A DNA stretch of 64,000 nt from MedAcidi-G1 sp002294285. GTDB lineage: Bacteria; Actinomycetota; Acidimicrobiia; Acidimicrobiales; MedAcidi-G1. Below, piece by piece: positions 26,628 through 35,449 of the stretch (its first letter is position 1; each line of letters starts with the position of its first letter). The stretch is from contig CAXEUY010000008.1 in assembly GCA_963999645.1 (NCBI GenBank), forward strand, positions 1-64,000, given 5' to 3'. A model generated the notes under the pieces. The model did no database searches. It worked only from the letters and a program-made list of their open reading frames with translations, and was not told the DNA's origin. The translations under genes were made by a program, and so were the position numbers.

Positions 26628-27652
26628 GAGCAGTCAACAAGTCCATCGATTAAGCCCCAATTGAGGGCAGTTTCGGCGTCAACACGTTCTCCAGATAAGC
26701 ACATTCTTGCTGTAAGTTGCCTCCCAATTCTTCTACTAATACTTACTGTTCCTCCTGCTCCAGGAATCAAACCCATTCTCACTTCAGGTAGCGAGAACCA
26801 TGCTTGTTCACTTGCTTCGATTCGCCCTGCAAAAGCAGCGAGTTCAATTCCTGCTCCTATTGCAGCCCCATTTATTCGAACTGTGATTCGTTCAGAAAGT
26901 AGATCCAGCCAAGGTGCCGCATTAGCTACTGACCTGATCATGTGAGCAGTAGCAGAATTTTCAACACTTCCAAATTCAGCCGGATCACCTCCAATGCAAA
27001 AAGTAGAACCATTTCCAGTTATTAAAATCGGGCGGTCGTCACCTTCAGTCGCTAGACCTCTAAGAGCTTCGACTAATGAGTCTCTCATGGCAGCTGAAAA
27101 AGCATTTTTTAGCCTAGGACGATTCAACTGCAGTTCGACTTCCTCGATTCCTATATTAACTAGTACGGGAGGTTCTGATTCTTCAGGTCTAACCCTGCGC
27201 CCTCTGGCGTCTAACCAGTTTTTGAATTCATCTCCACTTTGCAAGGTTCCGTATGTGACTGATTCAAGTAAAAGCCCAAGTTCAGTTGAAGCGTTTTCGT
27301 TATTTCTTAAAACCTGACAACAAGCAACTGAAGCCACGGGGTTCGAGGAAATACAGTCCAGAAATTTTTCTAGATCTTCCTCTGAATTGGCTACTACGTC
27401 TACACAGGATTCGTTAGCGCCTTCAACAGATACTCCAATCAGAACAACCGCTTGACTTACAAGAGATTTAATACATTCTTTGGACAATTTGTGGGGTTCA
27501 TTAATCGCCAATACAGGCAGCTCTTTCCTCCAATCAAATCTTAAATCAGCAGTTCTATTAATTAAGGCATCCGAAATGTCATCTGCTTCCCAAACAACTA
27601 GAGATTCCCTTAAGGACTTTTTTTCATTCTGTTCAGACAGTTGAACCATCAC
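26624..27652 (-). CDS. enoyl-CoA hydratase/isomerase with degenerate N-terminal crotonase-like half
   Basis: The C-terminal half (about 163-342) is a clear crotonase: VELQLNRPRLKNAFSAAMRDSL, ILITGNGSTFCIGGDPAEFG, INGAAIGAGIELAAFAGRIEA and SLPEVRMGLIPGAGGTVSISRRIG. The first 160 residues look like a decayed second copy; its tail LLLESVTYGTLQSGDEFKNWL mimics the C-terminal helices of the fold. It acts on unsaturated acyl-CoA; the N-terminal half may only support the fold. It overlaps the upstream acyl-CoA synthetase gene by 20 bases, implying coupling. Confidence 0.82.
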   Translation of the reverse strand: MMVQLSEQNEKKSLRESLVVWEADDISDALINRTADLRFDWRKELPVLAINEPHKLSKECIKSLVSQAVVLIGVSVEGANESCVDVVANSEEDLEKFLDCISSNPVASVACCQVLRNNENASTELGLLLESVTYGTLQSGDEFKNWLDARGRRVRPEESEPPVLVNIGIEEVELQLNRPRLKNAFSAAMRDSLVEALRGLATEGDDRPILITGNGSTFCIGGDPAEFGSVENSATAHMIRSVANAAPWLDLLSERITVRINGAAIGAGIELAAFAGRIEASEQAWFSLPEVRMGLIPGAGGTVSISRRIGRQLTARMCLSGERVDAETALNWGLIDGLVDCS

Positions 27653-29153
27653 CTAAATCAACCAGATTTTCTTTTAAAACTCTTCTTAAAAGTTTTCCTG
27701 TTTCGTTATATGGGAGCTCATTCAAGAAGACGATTTCATCGGGTGTTCTATTGGAACGTAGAACATTTTTTACTGAATCCTTTAATTCTTTTTCATCGAC
27801 TTCTGTTCCTGTGTGGAGTACTACAGCTGCTGCAATCTTTTCTCCCCATTGCTGATCGGGAACACCTATGGCGGCCGCATCGGCTACTGAAGGATGTCTA
27901 AGAAGGACTTCTTCTATTTCACCTGGTGAAATGTTTTGTCCGCCTTTGACAATCACATCGTCAATTCTCCCAGTTACAAAAAGGTAACCTTCTCCGTCCA
28001 GCCATCCACCATCATTAGTCGGGAACCATCCTTCTTCAGTAAGAGTTATCTCCATTCCTTTATATTCTCCTGAAACCTGCTCACCCCTTACCCATATTTC
28101 ACCTGATTCATTAGGTGAAAGTTCGCTACCGTTTTCATCTCGAATGGAGACCTCAATAGAAGGTAGAGGTTTGCCGACAGAACTAATTCTTCTGCGAACT
28201 TGTTCATCATCGCTTGCAAAAGCTTCCCTATGTTCTTCAGGTCCGAGCAGAGAGACAGTTGAGCTTGTTTCTGTTAAGCCATAGGCATTAACAAAATTTG
28301 TATTTGGTAAAAGTTCTAACGCAGCCTCAATAGTCGGCTGAGGCATTTTCCCACCACCGTATGAAATAGCCCTCAGAGTAGGAAGACCAGCTGAATCAGA
28401 GCCTTCTGATAGGAGATGATCAACTACACGTGAGAGCATTGTAGGAACGACCATCGCACTAGTAATTGACTCAGAGCGCACCAGGTCAACCCATTTTTTG
28501 GCATCGAATTCAGGTAGTTGAACTACACGTCGACCTGCATAAAGGTTTGAGAGAGTAGCTGCTATACCAGCAATATGATAAGGAGGAACACTTATTAAGG
28601 CAGCTTCCTCTTCGCCTGCGCTCATAAATTCAACAGATCCAAGGATGTATGAAACTAGGTGACGTTGGCGTAGAACCGCAGCTTTGGGTTCTCCGGTAGT
28701 GCCACTCGTGAAGAGCAAAATCGCTGTATCTTCTCCATCCATGTTCCAATCGGTAGGCATTTCTTCCATTTCAATGACCCCAAGCAGATCATCGCGAGTA
28801 ATTGCATGGGTGTTTGAGGTTAGTGAGATTCTTTCTTGTGTCTCGGTTTGCATTAAAGCAATTGAAGGTGAGATTCGCTCAAGTAATACATCTATTTCTT
28901 GGTTGTTCAGTCGGTAATTCAGAGGAACAAAAGGAAGACCAGCCCAAGAGGCGCCAAAAAGACATATTGGTAATGCAGGTGATGTGATATCGATCATCGC
29001 TACATTCTCAACATTCGAGTCCCTAAACCGTTTAGCAGCTGCTCCCGATTTCTCGAAAATCTGTTTAACTGTCAAACCATCATCTAAAGAGCCAACCGCG
29101 ATACGGTCGCCAAAGCCCCCAGCGGCCATTTCAAGAAGCATCATCAAGTTCAC
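27633..29153 (-). CDS. AMP-dependent acyl-CoA synthetase/ligase
   Basis: A 506-residue adenylate-forming enzyme that activates a carboxylic acid with ATP and CoA. Landmarks are LLFTSGTTGEPKAAV (P-loop), VNAYGLTETSS, GWFPTNDGGWLDGEGYLFVTGRIDD and the C-terminal lysine in YNETGKLLRR. The substrate cannot be read from sequence. It is unlikely to be MenE because it sits among fatty- or organic-acid genes rather than in the men operon, but that is not excluded. A small Cys-containing protein gene lies just upstream. Confidence 0.9.
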   Translation of the reverse strand: MNLMMLLEMAAGGFGDRIAVGSLDDGLTVKQIFEKSGAAAKRFRDSNVENVAMIDITSPALPICLFGASWAGLPFVPLNYRLNNQEIDVLLERISPSIALMQTETQERISLTSNTHAITRDDLLGVIEMEEMPTDWNMDGEDTAILLFTSGTTGEPKAAVLRQRHLVSYILGSVEFMSAGEEEAALISVPPYHIAGIAATLSNLYAGRRVVQLPEFDAKKWVDLVRSESITSAMVVPTMLSRVVDHLLSEGSDSAGLPTLRAISYGGGKMPQPTIEAALELLPNTNFVNAYGLTETSSTVSLLGPEEHREAFASDDEQVRRRISSVGKPLPSIEVSIRDENGSELSPNESGEIWVRGEQVSGEYKGMEITLTEEGWFPTNDGGWLDGEGYLFVTGRIDDVIVKGGQNISPGEIEEVLLRHPSVADAAAIGVPDQQWGEKIAAAVVLHTGTEVDEKELKDSVKNVLRSNRTPDEIVFLNELPYNETGKLLRRVLKENLVDLGDGSTV

Positions 29154-29174
29154 GATTTAACCTAACTTTGGAGT

Positions 29175-29480
29175 TCAGTCAGAAGCCGGTAGAGGTTTAG
29201 CGTCCTTCAACTCAAGCGCATTTCCATCTACCCCTAAAGAACCTGAACCTGGTTTAGTGCAGAGAACTTCGATCGTGTCTTCTTCATCCACGTATCTTTT
29301 GCCCAACTGAGTGCCATCTCCGCTATCGTCTAATTCTCCAGAAACAGGATCTCCACCTGCTTCAACCATTTCCACGCCTCCGCATGTAAGAGATACTTCA
29401 TTTTCAGGTCCTTTTACAACGATCACTTCAGTATCACACACACTGCTAGACCATCTTCCTCCAGCCTTAAGTAGCGCCAT
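29175..29480 (-). CDS. small conserved actinobacterial-type protein next to acyl-CoA ligase
   Basis: A 101-residue protein with no signal peptide or membrane segment. It has three cysteines (SSSVCDTEVIVVKGP, VSLTCGGVEM, IEVLCTKPG), each in a beta-strand-like context, and a Gly/Asp-rich middle. Short proteins of this kind often lie beside acyl-CoA synthetases in actinobacteria, from memory. It is 21 bases upstream of the ligase gene on the same strand and has a good ribosome site (GAGGAAAT). I cannot name a function. Confidence 0.7.
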   Translation of the reverse strand: MALLKAGGRWSSSVCDTEVIVVKGPENEVSLTCGGVEMVEAGGDPVSGELDDSGDGTQLGKRYVDEEDTIEVLCTKPGSGSLGVDGNALELKDAKPLPASD

Positions 29481-29595
29481 AGGATTTCCTCCTCGTTTTC
29501 ATTAATAGTCCTAACAATCAAGATAATTGATGAAACTAGGGTTAAGCACCACTCTGAGGCAAGATAATTAATATTGCAGTACGATTTTAAGATTA

Positions 29596-30831
29596 ATGAA
29601 TCAAGGATTAAACGACCCTCAAACGCTCCTTCTTAAACTTTGTGAAGAGATAAGTGGAAATACAGCAGAAGCCGCTTCACGATGGGCGAGTTCAGGAGCT
29701 ATGTCAATTACAGGCGAGCCTTCAGGGGTATCGAGACAAGTTCCTGTTGGAGTTTCTTCCAAAATTGGACAACTGTCAGAAATTCTAACGAAATTAACCG
29801 GATTTCAAGTAGATGGACTCGGTTTGTTAGGGGAGAGAGCTGCCATATCTGGATTTACGAGGCAGGGAAATAGGTCTGTCGGAGGTTATGCGAAGATTGT
29901 TGAAGCTGCTGACACACCCATTTGTATAAATTTTGCCAGACCTGATGATCTGCTTTTAATACCTGCATGGCTTAAAAAAAGAATTGATCCACATGATCAC
30001 AGAAAGGTTCTGTCCATCATAGGTAAATCTCAAAGTCAAGATTTAATGCGACAGGCTGATTTGCTAGGTATTCCGTTGGGGGTTCCTGGCACAGCAGGAC
30101 ATGAAACACCTGTAGTGCTAACCGAAGGAGGTCCGACGAAGGGTGATTCACAGAAACCGCTAGTCCTCGAATTTGCTTCTTTGTGGGCAGGTCCTTTGTG
30201 TGGCGATCTGCTAAGAAGGTTTGGTTGCCGTGTCATAAAAGTAGAAAGTTTGACACGACCAGACGGGGCTAGAAGAGGCCCTGCAGGTTTTTTTGACCTC
30301 CTTAACGGTGGAAAGGAATCATTAGCAGTTGATTTCAATGACAAAAGCTCGTTGGAGATGCTATTGAAAATCGTAAACGAAGCTGATGTGATCATTGAAG
30401 GGAGTAGACCTAGAGCTTTAAGACATTTAGGTATAGACGCTGAAAAAGAAGTCGAAAACGGAAGTGTTTGGGTTTCTATCACCGGATATGGAAGAACAGG
30501 ATTTCGAGCAGAAGGTGTAGCTTTCGGAGATGATGCAGCTGTTTCAGGAGACTTATTCCTGAGAGAGCCCTTGGGTTTTATAGCGGATGCGGTAGCGGAC
30601 CCATCGGCAGGTCTTTTTTCTGCGACTCTTGCTATGTCTGCATTAGAGTCTCGAAAAGGATGGATGCTAGATGTAGCTCTTTCTAGGGTTGCAAAATGGA
30701 TGATAGGAACAGGGGAAATCCCAGAAGAAATAAAAGAAAATAAAGTTGCAGAACCATACGCTAGAAAAATTGAAACTGCGGCTCCATCGCTTGGAAAACA
30801 CAACAGTCATTTAAAAAACGAATTTTCATAA
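29596..30831 (+). CDS. CaiB/BaiF-like CoA-transferase with atypical N-terminal region
   Basis: From about residue 185 on the sequence is the N-terminal part of a family III CoA-transferase: LVLEFASLWAGPLCGDLLRRFGCRVIKVES, KESLAVDFND, ADVIIEGSRPRALRHLGID, VWVSITGYGRTG and an Asp in VAFGDDAAVSG. The usual C-terminal domain is missing, and 180 residues of other sequence precede it (NFARPDDLLLIPAWL near 117). This looks like a circularly rearranged or bipartite member. Activity is uncertain. It is divergent from the ligase/crotonase operon. Confidence 0.72.
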   Translation: MNQGLNDPQTLLLKLCEEISGNTAEAASRWASSGAMSITGEPSGVSRQVPVGVSSKIGQLSEILTKLTGFQVDGLGLLGERAAISGFTRQGNRSVGGYAKIVEAADTPICINFARPDDLLLIPAWLKKRIDPHDHRKVLSIIGKSQSQDLMRQADLLGIPLGVPGTAGHETPVVLTEGGPTKGDSQKPLVLEFASLWAGPLCGDLLRRFGCRVIKVESLTRPDGARRGPAGFFDLLNGGKESLAVDFNDKSSLEMLLKIVNEADVIIEGSRPRALRHLGIDAEKEVENGSVWVSITGYGRTGFRAEGVAFGDDAAVSGDLFLREPLGFIADAVADPSAGLFSATLAMSALESRKGWMLDVALSRVAKWMIGTGEIPEEIKENKVAEPYARKIETAAPSLGKHNSHLKNEFS

Positions 30832-30892
30832 CATCAGGATTCTCTGGTCCGCATCTGACTTTCTTACTTCTATTTCCGTTAGCGTTCTGTTA

Positions 30893-32233
30893 ATGAAACC
30901 ACGAGTTCGCTTCGCACCTTCCCCGACAGGATTTTTGCATGTAGGGAGCGCTCGCACCGCTTTGTTCAACTGGCTTTATGCCAGAGCTACAGGTGGCACC
31001 TATGTCCTCCGTATCGAAGACACGGATCAAGAACGAAACCGTCCAGAATTGACTGAACAGCTTCTTCAGGAACTCGATTGGCTTGGTCTTGATTGGGATG
31101 AGGGGCCCATTTATCAATCGGAAAAAAAAGAAAGACATCGGGAGGTCGTAGAGACATTTTTAGAGAATGGTTACGCATATCTTTGCGATGATGAAAATCG
31201 TGAAGTTGAAGGAACTGGCTTAACAGATGGTTTGGCTGTCAGGTTTCGCATGCCACAGAATAAAACAATTTCCTTCACTGACTTAGTTCGGGGTGAGGTG
31301 GCTTTCAACACAGATGATTTAGAAGATTTCGTGATTTGGCGGTCAAATGGAAGCCCCATGTTTCTTTTAGCGAACGCTGTTGACGATGCTGATATGGGAA
31401 TCACACATGCGATTCGCGGTGAAGACTTGCTCTCAGGCGTACCTAAAGTACTTCTACTTTTAGATGCAATGGGAGTTGAGCATCCGACGTACGCTCACCT
31501 GCCACTGCTTGTAAATGAACAAAGGAAAAAACTTTCTAAACGTAGAGATGATGTAGCAGTTGGCGACTACAGAGAAAAAGGGTTCCTGCCAGAAGCCATG
31601 GTGAATTATCTCGCTTTGCTCGGATGGGGTCCACCTGATGGGGTAGAAATACGTTCCTTATCAGAAATAGTTGAAATTTTCAGCATTGAAGATGTGAATA
31701 AGGCCGCAGCATTTTTTGACATCCAAAAATTTGAACACATTAATTCCTCATATCTAAGAAACCTTTCTAAAGAAGATTTTATTGGGAGGGTGGGGCCATG
31801 GATAGGAAGTGGTGCGCCATGGTCTGAAGAAAAATTTGATTCCCAAAAGTTTTCAATTATGGCGGACCTAATACAAGAGAAATTAAGAACGTTAAGCGAT
31901 GCCCCGCGTTTCGTGGACTTTCTGTTCCTGGATGCACCTGACATTGACGAAAATTCGTGGAAAAAGACAATGAAGGATCCACAAGTAGCAGATTCTTTGC
32001 TCGGATTCGTGGCTGAATTTTTCGAAGATTGCGTTTGGGAGACAGATGTTTTAAAGGATTTAGTCACTAAAGCAGGGGAAAAGGTTGACCTAAAACTCGG
32101 GAAAGCCCAAGCGCCTCTGAGGGTCGCTGTTACCGGCAGAACGGTTGGACCACCCCTCTTTGAAACAATGGCATGTTGTATGACTCGAGAGGAGGTTCTA
32201 AAGCGTATTTCCGAAGCTCGGAAAAGCCTTTAA
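30893..32233 (+). CDS. gltX: glutamyl-tRNA synthetase
   Basis: A class I synthetase of 446 residues charging tRNA-Glu. The HIGH-type motif is HVGS (16-19) after RFAPSPTGFL, and the KMSKS-type motif is KLSKR (213-217). Catalytic-domain segments LRIEDTD, FVIWRSNGSPMFLLANAVDDADMGITHAIRGEDLL and HLPLLVNE are all present. In actinobacteria this enzyme usually also misacylates tRNA-Gln, which GatCAB then amidates. It is followed directly by tRNA-Gln and tRNA-Glu genes. Confidence 0.96.
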   Translation: MKPRVRFAPSPTGFLHVGSARTALFNWLYARATGGTYVLRIEDTDQERNRPELTEQLLQELDWLGLDWDEGPIYQSEKKERHREVVETFLENGYAYLCDDENREVEGTGLTDGLAVRFRMPQNKTISFTDLVRGEVAFNTDDLEDFVIWRSNGSPMFLLANAVDDADMGITHAIRGEDLLSGVPKVLLLLDAMGVEHPTYAHLPLLVNEQRKKLSKRRDDVAVGDYREKGFLPEAMVNYLALLGWGPPDGVEIRSLSEIVEIFSIEDVNKAAAFFDIQKFEHINSSYLRNLSKEDFIGRVGPWIGSGAPWSEEKFDSQKFSIMADLIQEKLRTLSDAPRFVDFLFLDAPDIDENSWKKTMKDPQVADSLLGFVAEFFEDCVWETDVLKDLVTKAGEKVDLKLGKAQAPLRVAVTGRTVGPPLFETMACCMTREEVLKRISEARKSL

Positions 32234-32302
32234 CTTTTTGTCAATATAGAACTCTCACAAACAACAAGGCGTTACGCTTACACTTGCCTTTATTGGTCAC
32301 TT

Positions 32303-32374
32303 TCGGGGGTGGTGTAATTGGCAACACAGCTGGTTCTGGTCCAGTCGTTGGGGGTTCAAGTCCTCCCCCCCGAG
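32303..32374 (+). tRNA. tRNA-Gln (anticodon CTG)
   Basis: The acceptor stem is TCGGGGG/CCCCCGA with discriminator G. The anticodon stem GCTGG/CCAGT encloses TTCTGGT (anticodon CTG), and the T arm is GGGGG-TTCAAGT-CCTCC. CCA is not encoded. It lies 69 bases after gltX. Confidence 0.93.
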
Positions 32375-32419
32375 CACAGCATATTTTAAGATAATAGTTT
32401 TAGTAAAGCGTAAAGTCTG

Positions 32420-32492
32420 GCCCCGTTCGTCTAGTGGCCTAGGACGCCAGGTTCTCAACCTGGTAACACGGGTTCGAATCCCGTACGGGGTA
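32420..32492 (+). tRNA. tRNA-Glu (anticodon CTC)
   Basis: The acceptor stem is GCCCCGT/ACGGGGT with one G-U pair. The anticodon stem CCAGG/CCTGG encloses TTCTCAA (anticodon CTC), and the T loop is TTCGAAT. CCA is not encoded. It is 45 bases after tRNA-Gln on the same strand and probably shares its transcript. Confidence 0.94.
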
Positions 32493-32505
32493 CATATTCA
32501 AAGGT

Positions 32506-33105
32506 TCAATCAAGTAAATGTCTTACATGGCCTGTTTCATTAACAGATCTGACAGATCGTAACCCTGATGATGATGCGGTGATTCTAGTAATACCACAAT
32601 AGTCAGGTTGCAGTGCCACAGGATCCTTGTGATCCAAAATGCTTTGCAGGTAAACCCCCATAACCATTCCATGGCAGAAGACGGCAACAGTGGAACCTTT
32701 ATATTTTTCTATCAAGTAGTTGAAAGCATTCGTAGTTCTTTCTCTAAAGCCTTCAGGATCACCGCCGAAAATTGAGTCGGGGTTTTCAAGGTACTCTTTG
32801 ATGAAAGGGTGATCCGAATCCATTTCCTCGATGGGTGTGTAAGAATTGCGATCAAAATCAGCTTCTTTGAGATCGTCTATAATTTCAATTTCTAATCCAG
32901 TTTGCATCGCAAATGGTTCAGCAGTCTGAATAGCTCTAAGCATCGTGCTGGATACTACATGCTGCACCTCTTGACTTTTCAGGAAATTTGCAGTTGCTTC
33001 AGCCTGCTTTAATCCCAAAGAGGAGAGAGGAGGGTCAGCTGGCCCTTCCCCTTCAGAGCGCATTTCAGCAACTGGTCGTGCATGTCTTATAACAAGTAAT
33101 TCCAT
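32506..33105 (-). CDS. histidine phosphatase family protein (phosphoglycerate-mutase-like)
   Basis: The catalytic RHG-type motif is VIRHARPV near the N-terminus (RHA instead of RHG), followed by PLSSLGLKQAEATANFL, VSSTMLRAIQTAEPFA and the second His in VAVFCHGMVMG. The 199-residue length fits broad-specificity phosphatases. The substrate is unknown. It lies 27 bases downstream of the molybdopterin oxidoreductase gene and may share its transcript. Confidence 0.85.
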   Translation of the reverse strand: MELLVIRHARPVAEMRSEGEGPADPPLSSLGLKQAEATANFLKSQEVQHVVSSTMLRAIQTAEPFAMQTGLEIEIIDDLKEADFDRNSYTPIEEMDSDHPFIKEYLENPDSIFGGDPEGFRERTTNAFNYLIEKYKGSTVAVFCHGMVMGVYLQSILDHKDPVALQPDYCGITRITASSSGLRSVRSVNETGHVRHLLD

Positions 33106-33132
33106 ATTAAAACTTCCTCAAACTGAATCTAC

Positions 33133-35403
33133 TTAAGGATTAACCACTTCGAGTTGAGCCGGCACATGCTTGTGCCAAGGGGTTTTTGCAATCGGATCGC
33201 ACCAGTCTGTAGAAGTTAGTTCATTCGTGGGTACTCCAAATATCTCAGGCTCTCCACCAGCTGGAGAATAACTCAAACCATGACCGTTAGGCAGAGAAAC
33301 GTGGCCTTGCATCATCGTTTCGTTAATTTCAGCAACTGCAACAGCTGTCCCTCCTGGTGTTGTAATTCTAACTCGAGCACCATTGTCGATACCCAATTTT
33401 TTTGCATCCTCTAAGCTAAGCCGCAGAGTGCCTTCTTGATCTCGTTTTCTCCACTCAGGATTACGCATAATAGTATTAGCCGTGAAACTTCTTCTTTCTC
33501 CTGCTGCAAGCACAAAAGGAAATTCATCACTTGTGTATTGAGTAGGAGAGTCCGCGAGACCTTTGACTTCTTTCAACATTTCAGGGATAGCAAGATTTAT
33601 TTTCGAGTCAACCGTATTTAATAGATCCCATGACTGCTCCTGTTCATGGCGAGTAAAAATTACACCGTCTGGATTAGAAATCATCGCTTCAAACAGTGAA
33701 TTTCCAAGAGATGGCCCTTCACCTTTATGACCTGCAGCTTTTACTTGCGAAGGATATTTTAGAGCTGTTTGTTGAGCAGTAAACCAAAGCACGGCTGCAC
33801 CCTCCATTCCATCGGGAAGAACAGCACCTAATGTTTCATATAGAGCTACTGCCCCCAAAGCGGCAACCTCAGGATTGTTAATCGAAAACTCCATAAAACC
33901 TTCGCTGAACTCATCGAGTCCTTTCTTAGCTAGTTCTCGCAAAGGCAAAAAGTCCACGTCTTTCGTAAGGCCCAGTTCTCTAATTATTCGAGTATGTATC
34001 TCTGGTTCGGTTAAAACGCCCTCTGGAGGTTTCAAAATAGGAGGTCTGACGCATATCCAGTTATCTGGAAAACCAGCGCTGAAAAACGTGGTTTCAACTT
34101 TTTCATACTGTGTAGCCGCTGGAAGAAAATAGCTCGCTTCCCGTGCAGTCTCTGTAAGAGCTACATCAACAACGACAGAAAAGTCAACAGCTCGCATAGC
34201 CTGCCTAAACTTCTCAGATTCCGCCAGCGAGTGAACGGGGTTTGTGCTTTCTATCAGCAGGGCTCTGTTTCTTTCTGGATGGTCACTCAATATTCCATCA
34301 GCTATTTCATTGCAAGCGAAGAAGTCGGAGATTATTAAACTTCCAGTAACAGGGTCAGTAGGTTCAGAGCCTGAAGCTTTGTAGTTGAAGAGAGGCGCAG
34401 CATATGAGTGAACGGACATTCCTCCGTAATTTCCGTAGTTTCCTAATAGGACCCATACGACTCTTTGAAGATACGAGACAAGCGTTGAATGGGGACCCAT
34501 TTCAATTCCTAGATCTTCATAAAATGCCACACTTTTAGCTTTGGCGAGCCGTCTGGCTACAGTGCGTATCTGTTCCTCAGGTATGCCACACCTAGAGGCA
34601 AAATTACCAACAGGTAGATTAGAGAAAGCTTGGGTAATCTCATTCAATCCAACTGTGTTTTCCGCAAGCCAAGATTTCGCTGAAAGGTTTTCCTCGAATA
34701 TTACAGAAATTATTGCAGCGAGAAGAAATGCATCTGAACCTGGTTTAACTGGTAGCCAGAAGTCAGCCAAATCAGCTGTTTCAGTTCGACGTGGGTCTAT
34801 GACAACCATAGAACGATTTGGGTCTGCAGAGATTTCCTTAAGGACTCTTCGTGCTTCATCGAATCCGTGAGAATGCCAAGGGTTCTTTCCTAAGAAAACA
34901 GCCACTTCTGTTTCATGGAAATTGCCATGGGTGTGGGCTCCGAACATTCTGCCTTCCACCCATGCTTCACCAGTTTTTTCTTGAGCTAGAGCATTGGAAC
35001 GTCGAGTAATCTTTAGAGCGTTTCTTGTCGCAAGCGAGTATCCAACTCCAAGGTGATTGCCTTGTCCACCACCGCCATAATAGAGAATTTTGCCATCTCC
35101 ATATGTTTCATTAACTTTTTTGAAACCTTCTGCTACTTCTGAAATCGCAGTATCCCAATCGACTTCTATATGAGTGCCATCTGGAAGTCTTTTTAAGGGA
35201 GTAGTTATACGGCCGTGAAAATTTTGGTAAAAGTTTACCCGTAGAGCTTTCTCACATGTGTAGCCTTTTGAACCCACATGTGACTTATTGCCTCGAACTC
35301 TGGTTATTTCTTTTCCGTCTAATTTAACTTCGAGTCCGCAGTTGCTAGAGCAGAGAACACAAGCAGTTTTGTGCCAAGTTTCTTTCGGATCATTTTCCTT
35401 CAA
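33133..35403 (-). CDS. molybdopterin-dependent oxidoreductase with N-terminal 4Fe-4S site (DMSO-reductase family)
   Basis: The N-terminus has CVLCSSNC with a later Cys in GYTCEKALR, a 4Fe-4S site. Molybdopterin domains follow (NALAQEKTGEAW, VAVFLGKNPWHSHG, MVVIDPRRTETADLADFWLPVKPGSDAFL), and a dinucleotide-binding C-terminal barrel (LRLSLEDAKKLGIDNGARVRI) ends the chain. There is no Tat signal, so it is cytoplasmic. The residue that would ligate molybdenum is not a clear Cys, Ser or Sec; the region reads MFGAHTHGNFHE. The family includes formate dehydrogenases and many enzymes of unknown substrate. No electron-transfer subunit is adjacent. Confidence 0.85.
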   Translation of the reverse strand: MKENDPKETWHKTACVLCSSNCGLEVKLDGKEITRVRGNKSHVGSKGYTCEKALRVNFYQNFHGRITTPLKRLPDGTHIEVDWDTAISEVAEGFKKVNETYGDGKILYYGGGGQGNHLGVGYSLATRNALKITRRSNALAQEKTGEAWVEGRMFGAHTHGNFHETEVAVFLGKNPWHSHGFDEARRVLKEISADPNRSMVVIDPRRTETADLADFWLPVKPGSDAFLLAAIISVIFEENLSAKSWLAENTVGLNEITQAFSNLPVGNFASRCGIPEEQIRTVARRLAKAKSVAFYEDLGIEMGPHSTLVSYLQRVVWVLLGNYGNYGGMSVHSYAAPLFNYKASGSEPTDPVTGSLIISDFFACNEIADGILSDHPERNRALLIESTNPVHSLAESEKFRQAMRAVDFSVVVDVALTETAREASYFLPAATQYEKVETTFFSAGFPDNWICVRPPILKPPEGVLTEPEIHTRIIRELGLTKDVDFLPLRELAKKGLDEFSEGFMEFSINNPEVAALGAVALYETLGAVLPDGMEGAAVLWFTAQQTALKYPSQVKAAGHKGEGPSLGNSLFEAMISNPDGVIFTRHEQEQSWDLLNTVDSKINLAIPEMLKEVKGLADSPTQYTSDEFPFVLAAGERRSFTANTIMRNPEWRKRDQEGTLRLSLEDAKKLGIDNGARVRITTPGGTAVAVAEINETMMQGHVSLPNGHGLSYSPAGGEPEIFGVPTNELTSTDWCDPIAKTPWHKHVPAQLEVVNP

Positions 35404-35449
35404 GACTTTCCCCCTCGATTACAAATGAGTTTAGTTGAAGAAACGTTAA

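Noticed and set aside
27633..29153. Acyl-CoA ligase as MenE of the menaquinone pathway
   Set aside because: It lies 7 kb from the men operon, among fatty- and organic-acid genes, and nothing in the sequence points to o-succinylbenzoate.
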